Of a stretch of 64,000 nt of DNA, positions 61,141 through 64,000 are shown piece by piece. Under the pieces are notes generated by a model, which worked only from the letters and a program-made list of their open reading frames with translations, searched no databases and was not told the DNA's origin. A program made the translations under genes and the position numbers. Origin of the DNA: Prochilodus magdalenae (taxonomy: Eukaryota > Chordata > Actinopteri > Characiformes > Prochilodontidae). The number at the start of each line of letters is the position of its first letter. The stretch's first letter is position 1. The stretch lies in NCBI GenBank assembly GCA_024036415.1, contig JAMWET010001936.1:1-64000 (forward strand), in the 5' to 3' direction.

Positions 61141-62479
61141 TGCACAGATATTTATTTGATGCATCTTGATTGAGGCGGTAAACTCTGGTAGACTACAAGC
61201 ACAAGTCAGAGGTTCTAGTGTACAGGTGGAGCTATCCTCATGTTGTACCGCATCCCATCATGCGCTGCAGCCTCACCAGCTCTCAGCCTGCCTCAGCCAG
61301 AGAAATGGCGGCGGCTAACACTGGGGAGCTAAACTCCGAGTATAACTGTGGGTGTAGTGATGATAGTGGGGGGGTGTTCATCAGAATGAGCCTCAGAAAG
61401 TTAAATATACAGGTCTGAAGATTAATAAAAGATGAACTCACTTTAGAGGATCAGTTTTAGAGTGAAGTAGCCGAGGGGAGCTAACCGCTAGGCTAACCGT
61501 ATCTCAGGTGAACTGAGCAGCGTTAGCAGCCCAGCTCCTAGCTCTACAACAGTGATACAGTAATAGCCACAGCCTCTGAGGTAAATGGTGAGGTAACTGC
61601 GTCATGTGGACTGTATTAGCTATAACCACACTGTAGGGCAGAAACCTGTTACTGGGACTGTATACCACACACACAGGGGTGCGTAGATCCCATCCTGCAA
61701 GATACAGCAAAACTCACCACACACACAGAACAATCACACCAGGATTCTATAATGAGCTATACAACACGGCCCTGTTGAGTTAACATTGTGCAAGAAACAT
61801 ATCAGATGGACTACGTGGGAAAGCCTGCTGAATTCGGTCTCCAGGGGGCCCGGTGGTCCTCTGAAATGCAAATGGAAACTTTCGGACCCTGGCTGGCTGG
61901 CTGGCTGCTTCTCACACGGCTCCAAAATGCCTCAATAATCACACGCTCCGCTCGATCAGAACCAGCCGTGATTGTTCACACCTGCACCGAACGGCACTCA
62001 GCCGTTTCCAGGCCATTCACAGCCACTGTGTCGGCATTCGTGTCCAAAGCCGAGGCCTAGCCAGGTATCACAATCCAACCAGGCCACTGCTTGCAGCAGT
62101 TAGCCATTAAGACTATACATCAGTACATAACAAGAAGGGGCAGACAGGTGTTTATGAAATATATGCATATGACGAGCAACTGCTTACTAGCCACCAATAC
62201 CTGCGCTTCCAGACAACGGAGATGAACCAGGCGCTCCGCTGGTTCTCCTGTAGCCTACGCCCCAATTTATAATCCTCTATGCCCATCAACCAGACAGACA
62301 ACGAGTGGTTTGTCTGCACACAGGGACTATAGTGGGGGTATTGCCCTATGGCATTTAATACGAGCCAGTTGTATGTGCAGTCTATACGAACACAGGTACA
62401 CCATATCAAACGCAACAGGACTGAATAACATTCATAAAGCGGTACCGGTACCGAGACATTACGCCATTAAGAAGCCAAA
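61141..62479. other. Unassigned intergenic DNA
   Basis: No repeat or exon recognised. A short (CTGG)n-like stretch lies near 61890-61905. Confidence 0.5.
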
Positions 62480-63225
62480 AGCGTATAGGACACTCTGTAG
62501 GTGTACAGATCCAGACTGTAGACCATCTGTTTCTCTGTATACTGTATTACCCTGTTCTTCAATGGTCAGGACCCCCACAGGACCACCACAGAGCAGGTAT
62601 GATGTGGGTGGGGGATCATTCTCAGCACTGCAGTGACACTGACGTGGTGGTGGTGTGTTAGTGTGTGTGCTGGTATCACGTGCTGGCTTGTGAGTGGATC
62701 AGACACAGCAGTGCTGCTGGACATCTCGTGTCACTGCTGGAACTGAGATAATCCGCTTTTCGCCACCTACCAATACTATCCAACCGGCAGCCCCGTCCTT
62801 GTGGGGCAGCGTCCTGTGTGTACACTGATGAAGGACTAGAAGCGATGACCAACACTGCACTGTGCCCCCCAGATAGCAGCTACAGATGAGCTATCGTCTC
62901 TCTCTGACTGGTTCCATCTACAAGGCTGGACACAGCCAAGGGAGGAGTGTCTAACCCTAGATGTCGGACAATAGCACAGTGGCAAACCATCTCCACCCCC
63001 TGAGTGCCCGACCACAGTGGTCTAAACTACTCTCAGCAGCACTGCTTCGGTGTCTGATCCACTCAACACCAGCACCACCACACACACCCTAACACACACC
63101 ACCACCACGTCAGTGTCACTGCACGAGTGCTGAGAGAATGATCCACCACGCCACATCATACCTGCTCTCGGCCGGTGCGTCCTGTGGAGGTCCCGGTCAG
63201 AGTAACAGTATATCATGTAGCACTG
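62480..63225. mobile_element. Family B long inverted-repeat element, noisy copy
   Basis: The first 170 bases match other copies well. From about 62660 on, one- to five-base insertions appear every 10-20 bases (for example CTCTCTCTGACTGG for CTCTGACTG). The end arms (CACCACGTCAGTGTCACTGCA) are still recognisable. Confidence 0.7.
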
Positions 63226-64000
63226 TCCTCTAACTTAAGACCACTATGCGCGGAGCATCAGCACAAGCACCAAGCAGCTTTCTCACGGAGTGCCAAACAT
63301 CTGCCGTCTTGCTCGAGTCTCCCCAGCATTTTTCCGGCTTGTGCTTGTGAAAAAAAAAACAAGTGACGTCAACAAGTCCTACCGGGCAGCTCAGCTTAGA
63401 CCCAGATGTTTAAGCAAACAACAAACACACATTAGAAAAAAGCATCTGCGTTCAAAAAAAAAAGCAATAGCCAGCGTGTCGAGGAGTTGACCGCCTAGAA
63501 GGAACAACGCCTTCCAGGACACCGCATGACAAAGGAAGGGTTTGGAAAACGTAGCCAGAGATGGGCGGGAGGACAGCCAGCAAAGGTAACAAACAGCCAA
63601 CCAAGAAGTGCAGGGCAGAGTAAGGTGATGCTGCACCGTATGCAATGTCGTTAAAAGTGGTTACTGACACACAAGGACAAAAGTCTACCGCGAGTGGTGC
63701 ACATCCGTAAAATGGCCCACACAAGCACATGGCAATGGCGCGATAGCGCTCAGAAATGAAACAAACACCGGGTTACACGCACGGATGCAGATGAATATAC
63801 TTGCACTCGGTGAATGAATGGTTGCTTCTGAGCACAGCGTCGGGCTGCAGATGGGAGGGGATCAGCCCGCTCTTGTGGCTTTGGCCGGAAGGGGTTGGTG
63901 AGTGCGGGTAGAGCCGAATTATTGCACGTCAAGCTATCGGCGATCTACCAGTCATAATTTGAGAGCTATGGTACTCAAACGCTATCTGCCCCCTTACGCC
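63226..64000. other. Unassigned DNA at window end
   Basis: No homologue, exon or element recognised. Given the insertion noise in the preceding element, base quality here may be poor. Confidence 0.4.

Overview
This is vertebrate nuclear DNA, almost certainly from a ray-finned fish and probably an otophysan (characin, catfish or knifefish group). Evidence: a split receptor gene with GT-AG introns, abundant Tc1/mariner and hAT relics, an L2-type LINE with a (ATT)n tail, tRNA-derived SINEs and dense micro- and minisatellites. I see no prokaryotic or viral genes. The only protein-coding gene I can support is the 3' half of a class-A Eph receptor tyrosine kinase on the + strand. Its nine exons lie at 20673-20740, 21248-21373, 22242-22427, 29121-29182, 31300-31509, 35990-36139, 42184-42377, 44790-44927 and about 47000-47103. 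In order they encode the juxtamembrane segment, the whole kinase domain, a short linker, the SAM domain and a C-terminal PDZ-binding tail. Phases are consistent through the first eight exons; the last exon carries small defects. The ectodomain and transmembrane exons are absent.

The dominant structure is a giant imperfect palindrome. Bases 1 to about 14009 are the reverse complement of about 14010-26742, folding on a GC-rich hinge near 14010. The left arm is about 1.3 kb longer than the right arm and full of scattered short insertions and substitutions, at least as many in exons as outside them. It holds broken minus-strand mirror copies of the first three Eph exons and of every transposon in the right arm. 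This is best explained by a fold-back (hairpin) long read left unpolished in the assembly; a real inverted duplication is less likely but testable.

Layout. 1-14009: left arm. 14010-20672: right arm upstream of the exons, made of transposon relics, with no TM exon. 20673-47103: the Eph gene, with introns holding Tc1 relics, LINE reverse-transcriptase scraps, three minisatellites, two hAT miniature elements and one SINE. 47104-50890: mostly unique sequence with one SINE. 50895-54410: a repeat cluster (long inverted-repeat element, hAT, L2, Tc1). 55240-57945: a 2.7 kb ATC/ATT-rich satellite with a 193-bp higher-order period. 58480-59840: a GC-rich 33-bp minisatellite, noisy in its second half. 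59850-62480: AT-rich unique sequence and a Tc1 derivative. 62480-64000: a noisy copy of the long inverted-repeat element and unassigned sequence.

I found no undescribed multi-gene system. The points most worth a second look are the palindrome, a hAT miniature element that has grown a 31-bp minisatellite inside itself, near-identical direct repeats flanking a catalytic kinase exon, a single Tc1 deletion derivative propagated at six or more sites, and the damaged terminal exon.
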